Positions 52,260 through 60,992 of a stretch of DNA of 64,000 bases are shown in pieces (position 1 is the first letter of the stretch; each line of letters begins with the position of its first letter). Below the pieces are notes generated by a model. That model ran no database searches. It had not been told where the DNA came from and worked only from the letters and a program-made list of their open reading frames with translations. Both the position numbers and the translations under genes were made by a program. The stretch is from Clostridiales bacterium (GTDB lineage Bacteria > Bacillota > Clostridia > TANB77 > CAG-508), in NCBI GenBank assembly GCA_003525075.1, contig DQFO01000010.1, positions 43,597 through 107,596 on the forward strand. The letters run 5' to 3'.

Positions 52260-53630
52260 TTACTTTCCTAAACAAAATTTAGAAAAAATCTCATTTATTA
52301 TATCTTCAGTTACACAATCTCCTGTTATTTCTCCTAAATCGTCTAAAATCTGTTTTATATATATAGTAATGATATCTATAGGCATTCCGTTTAAAAGTGC
52401 CTCATTTGCCATTTTAACGTTTTGAATTGCTTTTTCAATTATATTTTTATGTCTTACATTTGTTATTAATAATTCATTATCCAAATTTATTTCATTCAAA
52501 TTAAACATTTCAGTTATCTTATTATATAATTCTTCTAATCCTGTTTTATTTAATGCTGAAATTTTTAATATATTTTCTGATGCATTTTTTATTTTTTCAT
52601 TATTTTCATCAATAACATTTTTTAAATCATTTTTATTTAATAATATTATTGATTTTTTATTTTTTATTAATTTTAATATTTCATAATCTTCTTCATCTAA
52701 TTCTTTTGAACTATCAAATATTGCAATAATTAAATCAGCATCATTTGCTTCTTCTATTGATTTTTGAATTCCTATTTTTTCTACAGAATCCTTTGCCTCT
52801 CTAATTCCTGCTGTATCAATAAGTTTCAAAGCTATTCCGTTTATCGTAACATACTCCTCTATAGTATCTCTTGTCGTTCCTGCTATATCTGTTACAATTG
52901 CTCTATCCTCTTTCAAAATAGCATTTAACAAAGATGATTTTCCTGCATTTGGTTTGCCTATTATCGCTGTTTTTATACCATCTTTTATTATTTTACCATT
53001 ATCAAATGATTTTTCCAATTTTTCTAATTTATTTTCTACTTTATTTAACATATTTTTTAGTTCATTTTCTTGAACCTCTGGTGTATCATATTCTGGATAA
53101 TCAATTGTTACTTCAATATTTACTAAAACATCTAAAATATCTTGTTTTATTTGGTTTATTTCTGTTGATAAAAAACCTTCCAATTGTTTAATTCCACTTT
53201 TGGCTTCTCTTTCTGATTTTGCATTTATAACATCAATTACTGATTCTGCTTGTGCTAAATCAATTCTTCCATTTAAAAATGCTCTTTTTGTAAATTCACC
53301 TGGCCCAGCCATTTCAGCTCCATTAGCCAAGCATAATTCTAATATCTTTTTTACAACAATATTTCCTCCATGTGCATTTATTTCACACATATTTTCTGTT
53401 GTATAACTTTTTGGAGTTTTAAAATATGATACTAAAACTTCATCAATTATTTTATTATTTTCAACAACATTTCCATATTTTATTGAATATCCTTTTATTT
53501 CAGATATATCTTGTTTTGTTTTTGGAATAAATATTTTATCTAATATTTCAAATGTTTTTTCTCCACTCATTCTTATTATTCCTATTCCTCCAATGCCTGG
53601 TGCAGTTGCTATTCCTACTATTGTACTCAT
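52260..53630 (-). CDS. mnmE: tRNA modification GTPase MnmE
   Basis: 456 residues. N-terminal formyl-folate-binding domain (TPKSYTTENMCEINAHGGNI), helical domain, inserted G domain: G1 GKPNAGKSSLL (~223-233), G2 DIAGTTRD, G3 DTAG, G4 NKND; C-terminal FCLGK with the catalytic cysteine. Works with MnmG. Separated from jag upstream by a terminator-like hairpin, so mnmE-mnmG-rsmG probably start at a separate promoter or by readthrough. Confidence 0.96.
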   Translation of the reverse strand: MSTIVGIATAPGIGGIGIIRMSGEKTFEILDKIFIPKTKQDISEIKGYSIKYGNVVENNKIIDEVLVSYFKTPKSYTTENMCEINAHGGNIVVKKILELCLANGAEMAGPGEFTKRAFLNGRIDLAQAESVIDVINAKSEREAKSGIKQLEGFLSTEINQIKQDILDVLVNIEVTIDYPEYDTPEVQENELKNMLNKVENKLEKLEKSFDNGKIIKDGIKTAIIGKPNAGKSSLLNAILKEDRAIVTDIAGTTRDTIEEYVTINGIALKLIDTAGIREAKDSVEKIGIQKSIEEANDADLIIAIFDSSKELDEEDYEILKLIKNKKSIILLNKNDLKNVIDENNEKIKNASENILKISALNKTGLEELYNKITEMFNLNEINLDNELLITNVRHKNIIEKAIQNVKMANEALLNGMPIDIITIYIKQILDDLGEITGDCVTEDIINEIFSKFCLGK

Positions 53631-53683
53631 TTATTTTCTCCTTTATTTTTTACATTATTTTCCTATCACTTTTTTAGAACAAA

Positions 53684-53740
53684 TAAGAAAAAGTCAAAAT
53701 TCTAAATTTAATCTTTTGATTAAAATCTGAACTTTGACTT
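53684..53740 (-). terminator. Terminator between jag and mnmE
   Basis: On the minus strand a long stem (arms 53740-53718 and 53713-53691, imperfect, GATTAAA/TTTAATC at the top) is followed by TTTTTCTTATTTG. It lies 15 nt after the jag stop. Confidence 0.75.
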
Positions 53741-53755
53741 CCGATTTTTATTTAA

Positions 53756-54427
53756 TTATTTTTTTGTTATTACAATTCTTCTTTTTGGTTCTTGTCCAAT
53801 ACTTCTTGTCTCTACATTAGGATTATCTTGTAAAACACTATGTATTATTTTTCTTTCATATGCTTTCATTGGCTCAAGTGTTATCATTTTACCTGTTCTT
53901 TCAACTATTGAAGCCTTTTTCTTTGCCACTTCTTCTAATGTTTCAACTCTTTTTTGTTTATAATCTTCTATATCTAATCTAACAACAACTCTATTTTCTG
54001 ATTTTTTATTTGCTATTGCTTTTAATATATTTTCTATAGAATATAATGTTTCTCCCCTATATCCTATTAAATTTCCAATATTTTCTCCGTGTATAGAAAT
54101 ATATAAACATTTATCTTTTATTTCAACTGTAATCTTAGCTTCTGGAGATATTCTATTTAAAAATTCATTTAAAAATTCTTCAACATCTTTTTTTGCAATA
54201 TTTAGTTCTTCATCTGTTGTTTCAATCTCCACTTCTTCAGGCTTTCTAGCTTCTATTTCTTTTATTTCTACTCTAACTATTTTAGGTGCTAAAATATCAA
54301 AAAAACTTTTTTTATTTTCTTCTAATATTTTAATTTCACACAATTCCCTAGGCAATTTTATTTCTTTTAATCCTTTTTCAATTGCCTCTTGTGTTGTTTT
54401 TCCTTCTGAAATTACACTTTTTGACAT
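53756..54427 (-). CDS. RNA-binding protein Jag/KhpB
   Basis: 223 residues in three parts: Jag N-terminal domain (ISEGKTTQEAIEKGLKEI; FFDILAPK), KH domain with LIGYRGETLYSIENILKAIA (~118-137) and R3H domain (VETRSIGQEPKRRIVITKK at the end). KhpB forms an RNA-binding pair with KhpA and affects division and sporulation in Gram-positive bacteria. Directly follows yidC (2 nt gap), the standard order. Confidence 0.93.
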   Translation of the reverse strand: MSKSVISEGKTTQEAIEKGLKEIKLPRELCEIKILEENKKSFFDILAPKIVRVEIKEIEARKPEEVEIETTDEELNIAKKDVEEFLNEFLNRISPEAKITVEIKDKCLYISIHGENIGNLIGYRGETLYSIENILKAIANKKSENRVVVRLDIEDYKQKRVETLEEVAKKKASIVERTGKMITLEPMKAYERKIIHSVLQDNPNVETRSIGQEPKRRIVITKK

Positions 54428-54429
54428 AG

Positions 54430-55344
54430 CTATTCCTCCTCATCTTTTAACATTTTGTTTAAAGCTAATCTCTCTATTATCATTAAAAGACTGTTCATTA
54501 ACCAATATAAAGCAAGTCCTAATGGTGCTATTAATGCGACCGCTAAATACATAACAGGAAACATTAAATTCATATTTTTATTCATTTGAGCCATTGGATC
54601 AAATTCATCTTCTGAATTTTTCTCTTCTCCATCTTTTTTCTTTGGAGTCGGATTTGTTATTCTTAATGAAATTACTGAAACCAATACATATAATACAGGA
54701 ATTATAAATGCTTTCCAATCACCACTTCTCGTTGGTATTTGAGCTAAATTTAATCCTAAAAAATTCATATTTATATCTAAAGAATTTAATTCTTCATCAT
54801 TTATTTCTGCTAAATCTGTTTTTTCTTCATTATTTTCTGAATTATTTTCAATATTCTCTGTATTATTTTCTTTTAATTTCTTTATATTATTTAATTCTCT
54901 AATAACTTCTATTTCTGGATATGCACTATCTGTACTTAAATCATTTTCTTTTACTATTTTTGTATATTTATTAATAATATTAGCATCTATTTTTTTCATA
55001 TATGTTAATGGTGATCTAACAAGATAGAAAACTGCAAATAATAGTATTATTTGAACAATTCCACTAAAACATCCACTAAATGGACTCATATTTTCTGTTT
55101 TGTATAATTCCATTGTTGCTCTATTTAGATTTTCTGGATCATTTTTATATTTGAATTGTATTTCTTTAAGTTTATTTTGTATTTTCGTGGTCTTTTTCAT
55201 TGTTTTTTGCTGTTTTATTGATAATGGTAATAATATTATTTTTATTAAAATTGAAAAAATAATTATTGCCAGACCATAATTATTAACTATATTATAAATA
55301 AAATTCAAAATATATCCAAATAAATTTGCAAATGGTGCTATCAT
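54430..55344 (-). CDS. yidC: Membrane protein insertase YidC
   Basis: 304 residues, Gram-positive-type YidC/SpoIIIJ/Oxa1. Membrane helices at ~22-42, ~93-113, ~205-225 and ~260-285; NYGLAIIIFSILIKIILLPL near the start and the basic cytoplasmic hairpin SIKQQKTMKKTTKIQNKL follow the family. No lipobox cysteine is seen at the N-terminus. A long acidic Asn/Glu-rich insertion (~160-190) in the extracytoplasmic loop is unusual. Helps insert membrane proteins; also needed in sporulation in Bacillus. Confidence 0.92.
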   Translation of the reverse strand: MIAPFANLFGYILNFIYNIVNNYGLAIIIFSILIKIILLPLSIKQQKTMKKTTKIQNKLKEIQFKYKNDPENLNRATMELYKTENMSPFSGCFSGIVQIILLFAVFYLVRSPLTYMKKIDANIINKYTKIVKENDLSTDSAYPEIEVIRELNNIKKLKENNTENIENNSENNEEKTDLAEINDEELNSLDINMNFLGLNLAQIPTRSGDWKAFIIPVLYVLVSVISLRITNPTPKKKDGEEKNSEDEFDPMAQMNKNMNLMFPVMYLAVALIAPLGLALYWLMNSLLMIIERLALNKMLKDEEE

Positions 55345-55356
55345 ATCTGCCCCTTT

Positions 55357-55575
55357 CTATTTTAATGGGTCATATCCTCCCTTTGAGAAAGGATTACACT
55401 TTAAAATTCTTTTTCCGCCTAACATACATCCTCTTAATACACCATATTTTTCAATGGCTTGTTTTGTATATTCTGAACATGTTGGGTAATATTTGCATCT
55501 TATATTTTTTGCTACAAAAAATTTTGAGATATGTTTTTGATACCATTCAATTAAATATATACATATTTTTTTCAT
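55357..55575 (-). CDS. yidD: Membrane protein insertion efficiency factor YidD
   Basis: 72 residues. Family core YYPTCSEYTKQAIEKYGVLR (~30-49) and the ending NPFSKGGYDPLK. Lies between rnpA and yidC as in most bacteria and assists YidC. Confidence 0.95.
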   Translation of the reverse strand: MKKICIYLIEWYQKHISKFFVAKNIRCKYYPTCSEYTKQAIEKYGVLRGCMLGGKRILKCNPFSKGGYDPLK

Positions 55576-55593
55576 AGTAAATACTCCTTCTAA

Positions 55594-55935
55594 TTAAGAA
55601 ATAATATTTGCTTTCTTAAAAGTATTTTCCATTTCGTTTATTATATCTATATATTTCATATCATTTATATCTATATCTTTTTTTAATAAAACAACTATAC
55701 TATAGCCATTTATAATCTTTTCTTCCAAATTTTTATAAGCTTCTCTTATAAGTCTTTTGGCTTTGTTCCTTTGGAAAGCTTTTCCATTTTTTGTACTAAC
55801 TGCTATACCTAGTGTTTTGAAATTTTTTCCATTTTTTAATATCACAATTTTTAGTTGTTTACCTATGTAGAAACGACCTTTTGTTAGAACTATTTTAAAT
55901 TCATAGTTTTTCTTTAACATTACTGTCTGCTTCAT
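55594..55935 (-). CDS. rnpA: Ribonuclease P protein component
   Basis: 113 residues, basic. RNA-binding RNR motif AFQRNKAKRLIREAYKNL (~53-70) with the usual N-terminal LKKNYEFKIVLTKGRFYIGK. Cofactor of the RNase P ribozyme for 5' maturation of tRNA. Between rpmH and yidD. Confidence 0.94.
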   Translation of the reverse strand: MKQTVMLKKNYEFKIVLTKGRFYIGKQLKIVILKNGKNFKTLGIAVSTKNGKAFQRNKAKRLIREAYKNLEEKIINGYSIVVLLKKDIDINDMKYIDIINEMENTFKKANIIS

Positions 55936-55980
55936 TTTCTAACATCCCTTTCGTCACTTTTAAGGTACAATTACTTTTAA

Positions 55981-56003
55981 ATTCTAGGAATTTTTCCTAG
56001 AAT
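55981..56003. other. Hairpin between rpmH and rnpA
   Basis: ATTCTAGGAA (55981-55990) and TTCCTAGAAT (55994-56003), 3-nt loop, no T run. Possible RNA processing or attenuation point that lets rpmH be expressed more than rnpA. Confidence 0.5.
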
Positions 56004-56023
56004 CTAAAACATTGTTAATTTAA

Positions 56024-56158
56024 TTATGCACAAATCTTTTTTCTTCCTTTTGCTCTTCTTGCTTTTAATACATTTCTTCCTGATTTTGTTGACATTCTTT
56101 TCATAAATCCGTGTTCTCTTTTTTCTTGTCTATTTTTTGGTTGGAATGTTCTTTTCAT
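56024..56158 (-). CDS. rpmH: 50S ribosomal protein L34
   Basis: 44 residues, full length: MKRTFQPKNRQEKREHGFMK at the start, then KRMSTKSGRNVLKARRAKGR and KKICA. AGGAGG lies about 7 nt before the ATG at 56158. First gene of the leftward rpmH-rnpA-yidD-yidC-jag set next to oriC. Confidence 0.97.
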   Translation of the reverse strand: MKRTFQPKNRQEKREHGFMKRMSTKSGRNVLKARRAKGRKKICA

Positions 56159-56399
56159 TACTATGCACCTCCTATTTGTTTTTTATATATTAATTCCTTT
56201 TTAAAGGAAATTATTGTTACAAAATAACAAGTAAATCGATTATACACCACGATTCCAGCTTTTGTCAATAGTTTTTAAAAATTTTAAAGTTTTTGAACTT
56301 TTTTTATGTAAAATGTTGATTTTACATAAAAAATATAGTATAACAAAAAAACCAAATATTTTGTAATAATTTTGTAATAATTAATAAGTTTTCAACAAT

Positions 56400-56600
56400 T
56401 TTTATAAAGTTATCCACAATTTTTTAAAAATTATCCACAATTCTATTGACGAAATTTGTAGTAATTTGATATTATAGAAGAAACTTAGGAAATCAAACTT
56501 TTATAAAATTATATCGAAATAAATGTTTGTAAAAAATAATAGGTTTATTACATAAATATTACAGAGTTATCCACACCTGTGGAAAACTCTGTGGATAACT
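56400..56600. other. oriC, part 1: DnaA-box cluster upstream of dnaA
   Basis: Perfect DnaA boxes (TTATCCACA) at 56410-56418, 56431-56439 and 56567-56575, an inverted one at 56590-56598 and a near match TGTGGAAAA at 56579. The last three lie in a 32-bp palindrome (56561-56592) just before dnaA. The 480-bp rpmH-dnaA gap has no other gene. This is the usual upstream half of a bipartite Bacillota origin and the autoregulatory region of dnaA. Confidence 0.88.
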
Positions 56601-56639
56601 TATGTTTAATATAAATATTTTTGAAAGGATGTTTTGAAT

Positions 56640-58001
56640 ATGCAAAGCGAAAATGAAGAACTTTTTAGGCAAGCCAAAGAACTTATCAAAGCAGAATTAT
56701 CCTCAATTGCATATGATACATGGATTTCACCTTTAAAAATCTTATCAATAGATGATGATAAAATTACAATCAGAGCTAATACTGATTATAATGCTGATTT
56801 TTTAGGAAAAAGATTCGGAGATTTAATTATAAACACTTTCAAATACTTAACAAACAAAGAAAGGGCATTAACAATTATCTACAATGATGAAAAAACAAAT
56901 AGGGAAACAATAAATGATGTTGCTACACCTTCTGATTCTGAAAAAGAATTAGAAGCTGAAATAGAACTTTCAAATAAAGTTTTAAACCCAAAATATACAT
57001 TTGATACTTTCGTCGTTGGAAATAATAACAGATTTGCGCAAGCTGCAGCTTTAGCTGTTGCAGATAAACCTTCAGAAGCCTATAATCCATTATTTTTATA
57101 TGGAGGTGTTGGATTAGGTAAAACTCATCTAATGCATGCAATAGGGAATAGAACATTAAAAAACTTTAGAAATTTTAAAATTTTATATGTAACTTCTGAA
57201 AAATTCACAAATCAAATGATTAATGCTATAAAAGACAATAAGATGGAAGTATTTAGAAATCAATATAGAAAAATCGATGTATTACTTATTGACGATATTC
57301 AATTCATTGCTGGAAAAAAGCAAGTTCAAGAAGAATTTTTCCATACATTTAATGAACTGTATGAAGAAAAAAAGCAAATTATTATTTCAAGTGATCGTCC
57401 ACCAAAAGAAATTCAATTACTTGAAGATAGGTTAAAGTCAAGGTTTGAATGGGGATTACTTGCAGACATATCTTGTCCAGATTATGAAACAAGATTAGCT
57501 ATTTTAAGAAAAAAAGCACAAGATGAAAAAATTGCAGTAGATGATAGTATTTTAGCAAATATTGCAACAAAAATTGAATCAAATATTAGAGAATTAGAGG
57601 GTGTTTTCAATAAAATGATAGCAAGAGCTTCATTAATGCACAGTCCTATAACAATAGAATTAGCAGAAAATACCATTAATGAATTTAAAGCTGAAAGTGA
57701 AAAAGTACTATCTTCTGATTATGTAAAAGAAATAGTATCTAAATACTTTAGTGTAGACAAAAATGATTTATCTAGCAATAAACGTTCAAATGAAATAGCT
57801 TTTCCAAGACAAATTGCAATGTATTTATGTAGAGATGTAGCAAATATGTCTTATCCTAAGATAGGAGAAGACTTTGGAAATAGAGATCATTCAACAGTAA
57901 TGCATGCATGTAAGAAGATTGAAAATGAAATAAAGGAGAAAAATAACACAAGATTAATTGTGGAAAGTGTGAAAAACATAATTATAAATGGAGAACAATA
58001 G
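56640..58001 (+). CDS. dnaA: Chromosomal replication initiator DnaA
   Basis: 453 residues. Domain I (SSIAYDTWISPLKILSID, ~20), short acidic domain II, AAA+ domain III with Walker A YGGVGLGKTHLMHAIGN and Walker B VLLIDDIQFIAGKKQ, and DNA-binding domain IV with FGNRDHSTVMHACKKIE (~410). I choose the ATG at 56640, with AAAGGA 10 nt upstream, over the TTG at 56634. DnaA boxes flank it on both sides. Confidence 0.97.
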   Translation: MQSENEELFRQAKELIKAELSSIAYDTWISPLKILSIDDDKITIRANTDYNADFLGKRFGDLIINTFKYLTNKERALTIIYNDEKTNRETINDVATPSDSEKELEAEIELSNKVLNPKYTFDTFVVGNNNRFAQAAALAVADKPSEAYNPLFLYGGVGLGKTHLMHAIGNRTLKNFRNFKILYVTSEKFTNQMINAIKDNKMEVFRNQYRKIDVLLIDDIQFIAGKKQVQEEFFHTFNELYEEKKQIIISSDRPPKEIQLLEDRLKSRFEWGLLADISCPDYETRLAILRKKAQDEKIAVDDSILANIATKIESNIRELEGVFNKMIARASLMHSPITIELAENTINEFKAESEKVLSSDYVKEIVSKYFSVDKNDLSSNKRSNEIAFPRQIAMYLCRDVANMSYPKIGEDFGNRDHSTVMHACKKIENEIKEKNNTRLIVESVKNIIINGEQ

Positions 58002-58094
58002 AAAATTAAATAGATTGATGTCGATTTTTGAAAATATGTTCTCCAAATCGTTTGTTTGGTTACAAAAAAGTTATCTCTACTTAGGGAACAGCTT

Positions 58095-58325
58095 GATTGG
58101 TTATCCACAAGTAAATGTGGATTGAGTGTTAATAAACTGTTAATAACTCAATTATCCACATTTTAAAAAATTTGTTGTGGACAAAAATCAAAGTTATCCA
58201 CTAAGTTATACACATGAAAAAAGCCTACGGATTACAAGTTTCCACATAGTTTTCCACATTATCCACAGGACCTAATACTACTACTACTAATTATATTTAT
58301 ATTATTATTATAATTAATATAAATC
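58095..58325. other. oriC, part 2: DnaA boxes, DnaA-trios and unwinding element
   Basis: DnaA boxes at 58101-58109, 58152-58160 and 58259-58267 (all TTATCCACA), with weaker ones (TTATCCACT at 58194, TTATACACA at 58206, TGTGGATTG at 58116). The last box is followed by GGACC, then six trinucleotides CTA ATA CTA CTA CTA CTA (58272-58289) and an A/T-only stretch to ~58320. This matches the basal unwinding system of the Bacillus origin. It fills the dnaA-dnaN gap. Confidence 0.9.
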
Positions 58326-58355
58326 GACAAGTTTTTTGAAAGAAAGGTGTTAAAA

Positions 58356-59471
58356 ATGAAAATTGTTTGTTATAAGGATACACTCCTTAAAGCATTAAAT
58401 TCCGTAATAAAAGGAGTAGCTTCAAAAACTACAAATCCTATATTAGAAGGAATACTTATACAAACTAATGAAAATCAAGTAAAATTAACTACATATGATA
58501 TGGAATTAGGAATTGAATATATTATAGATAGTGATGTTAAAGAACAAGGAAGTACAGTTGTTAATGCTATAATGTTTAGTGAAATTATAAGAAAATTACC
58601 AGATTCAGAAATTTATATTACATTAAATTCTAATAATTTGTTAGAAATAGAATGTGAAGGAGCATTATATAAACTTACAACAATGAATCCTGACGAATTT
58701 CCAGAATTACCAAAAATAGAAATAGAAAATTCAATTGATTTAGAACAGAATATGTTAAAAAATATGATAAGAAAAACAATATTTGCTGTTAGTACAGAAG
58801 AAAACAGACCTATATTCACAGGTTGTTTATTCGAAGTGGAAAACAATAAGTTAAATGTTGTTGCTGTAGATGGTTTTAGACTAGCATTGAGAAGTATTTA
58901 TTTACCAGTAAAAGTAAATGATTTTAAAGCTGTTATCCCAGGAAAAACATTAAATGAAATAAATAAAATATTATTAGATTCATTTGATCATGTAAAAATA
59001 GGAATTGCTAAAAATCAAGCATTATTTGAAATGGAAAATTGTAAAGTTGTTACAAGAACATTAGATGGAGAATTTTTAAATTATAAATCAGTTATACCAA
59101 GTAATTGGGAAACAAGAATTAGAGTAAATAAAAATAGTTTACAAGATAGTTTTGAGAGAATTAGTTTAATATCAGCTTCATCTATAGAAAAAGAAAAAAA
59201 ATATCCTGTAAAAGTTTCTGTTGATATTGGAAAAATAACAATTTCTTGTACAAACCAAACAGGTGAGGCTAAAGAAGAAATATATATTTCAACAGAAGGA
59301 AAAAATATTGAAGCTGGATTTAATCCAAAATATTTCTTAGACAGCTTAAAAGCAATAGATGACGAAGAAGTTTTTGTTGAATTTGGAACAAGCATTTCAC
59401 CATGTTTAATAAAATCAGTAGAAAATAGTGAATATGTTTACATGATTTTACCAATAAGATTAAAAGAATAA
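58356..59471 (+). CDS. dnaN: DNA polymerase III beta subunit (sliding clamp)
   Basis: 371 residues, three repeated clamp domains. Recognisable stretches: LLKALNSVIKGVASKTTNPI (~10-29), TEENRPIFTGCLFEVEN (~150), RRL-like VDGFRLALRS and the C-terminal MILPIRL peptide-binding end. The ATG at 58356 has AAAGG 8 nt upstream; a GTG at 58347 is less likely. The next gene is recF, with no yaaA-type S4 gene between. Confidence 0.96.
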   Translation: MKIVCYKDTLLKALNSVIKGVASKTTNPILEGILIQTNENQVKLTTYDMELGIEYIIDSDVKEQGSTVVNAIMFSEIIRKLPDSEIYITLNSNNLLEIECEGALYKLTTMNPDEFPELPKIEIENSIDLEQNMLKNMIRKTIFAVSTEENRPIFTGCLFEVENNKLNVVAVDGFRLALRSIYLPVKVNDFKAVIPGKTLNEINKILLDSFDHVKIGIAKNQALFEMENCKVVTRTLDGEFLNYKSVIPSNWETRIRVNKNSLQDSFERISLISASSIEKEKKYPVKVSVDIGKITISCTNQTGEAKEEIYISTEGKNIEAGFNPKYFLDSLKAIDDEEVFVEFGTSISPCLIKSVENSEYVYMILPIRLKE

Positions 59472-59489
59472 TAATAAACAATAAAAAAT

Positions 59490-59516
59490 TGGTCAGATTT
59501 GCTATCTGACCATTAT
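59490..59516 (+). terminator. Terminator after dnaN
   Basis: TGGTCAGAT (59490-59498) pairs with ATCTGACCA (59504-59512), 5-nt loop, followed by TTATT. The T run is weak. Confidence 0.65.
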
Positions 59517-59535
59517 TCATATAAAATGGCAAAAA

Positions 59536-59782
59536 AATGGCACGTGAGAATCAAAAATAAGACGTTTTAATTTTTTTATGATATAGTTTTATAGGTAGAA
59601 ATATTAAAAAATTTTTAAAATTAAAATAAAAATTCAAAAAAAATAAAATTAATTTTATAAAAATTCATTAAAAATTGATATTTCAACGAAAAAACCATAA
59701 AAAACGACGCACGAAAATCAAAAATAAGGCTTTTTTATTTTTTTAAAATAAAGTTATAAACCTAAAAAAAAATAAAATAATA
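59536..59782. repeat. Two diverged copies of a ~55-bp block in the dnaN-recF gap
   Basis: Copy A (~59538-59598) has GCACGTGAGAATCAAAAATA and copy B (~59708-59766) has GCACGAAAATCAAAAATAAG; both continue with TTTTAATTTTTTT-like tracts and end in AGTTTTATAGGT or AGTTATAAACCT. The rest of this 378-bp gap is A/T homopolymer-rich. It contains no open frame with a ribosome site. Meaning unknown; possibly decay of a small gene or origin-linked spacing. Confidence 0.5.
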
Positions 59783-59849
59783 AAAAATATAAAAAAAATA
59801 AAATAAAAATAGTAAAAAAATAAATAATTATACACAAATGGAGAATAAA

Positions 59850-60926
59850 ATGTGGATAAATGAGATTAAATTAAGCAATTTTAGAAATTATAATTATCAA
59901 GAAATTAAATTACACGAAAATATAAATGTATTTTATGGAGAAAATGCACAAGGAAAAACCAATATTATTGAGTCAATATTTTTAAGTAGTATTGGAAAGT
60001 CTTTTAGAACAAGTAATGAAAAAGAATTAATAAGATTTGGAGAAGAAAAAGCAGTATCTGAAATATATTTTCAAAAAAGTGATAGAGATGGAAAAATAAA
60101 AATTGAAATTAATGATAAAAAAAACATATATTTAAATGGAATTAAATTAAAAAAGCTTAGTGAACTTTTAGGAAATATAAATATAGTAATATTTACACCA
60201 GATGATATAAATATTTTAAAAGGTGGACCTCAAAATAGAAGGAAATTTTTGGATATTATGATTAGTCAATTAAGGCCAAACTATATGCATTTACTTACTT
60301 TATATAAGCAAACACTTGAGCAAAGAAATAATTATTTAAAACAAATAAAATTTGAGAATAAACCAGAAAATATGTTAGATATTTGGGATGAAAAATTAGT
60401 AGACTATGGAATAAAAATATATGAATATAGAAATGAATTTATTGAAAAAATTCAAAAAAAAATAAAAAATATTCATTTTAATATTACACAGGAAAAAGAA
60501 AATATAGAAATTAAATATTTTTCTGATGCAAGTACTAGACAAAATTTCATAAATGAGTTAAAATCAAAAAGAAAGTTAGATATTATTAAAGGATTTACTA
60601 CAAAAGGAGTACATCATGATGATTTTTTAATATATTTAAATGATAAACAAGTAAATATATATGGTTCACAAGGCCAACATAGAACAGCAATGTTATCTTT
60701 AAAGTTATCTGAATTACAAGTAATTTATGATGATATTGGAGAATATCCAATATTATTATTAGATGACTTTATGTCTGAATTAGATGAAAAAAGAAGAAAA
60801 AACTTTTTAGAAAATATAAAAAATATTCAAGTTATAATAACATGTACTGATAAAATAGTACTTGAAAATTTAAATTATTTTTTATATAATGTTGTTGATG
60901 GGAAAATAATAGAAAAAGAAAAGTAA
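59850..60926 (+). CDS. recF: DNA replication and repair protein RecF
   Basis: 358 residues from the ATG at 59850 (GGAGA 5 nt upstream, which lies inside the longer frame). SMC-like ATPase: Walker A YGENAQGKTNIIESIFLSSI (~31-50), signature GSQGQHRTAMLSLKLSE (~274) and Walker B PILLLDDFMSELDEKRR (~299). Acts with RecO and RecR at gaps. Between dnaN and gyrB, as usual. Confidence 0.95.
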   Translation: MWINEIKLSNFRNYNYQEIKLHENINVFYGENAQGKTNIIESIFLSSIGKSFRTSNEKELIRFGEEKAVSEIYFQKSDRDGKIKIEINDKKNIYLNGIKLKKLSELLGNINIVIFTPDDINILKGGPQNRRKFLDIMISQLRPNYMHLLTLYKQTLEQRNNYLKQIKFENKPENMLDIWDEKLVDYGIKIYEYRNEFIEKIQKKIKNIHFNITQEKENIEIKYFSDASTRQNFINELKSKRKLDIIKGFTTKGVHHDDFLIYLNDKQVNIYGSQGQHRTAMLSLKLSELQVIYDDIGEYPILLLDDFMSELDEKRRKNFLENIKNIQVIITCTDKIVLENLNYFLYNVVDGKIIEKEK

Positions 60927-60992
60927 AAATATACTTGAAAATTTTTACAATTTTAATAATATAGAACTAACAAAAAGAAAGGAATGGAGATA

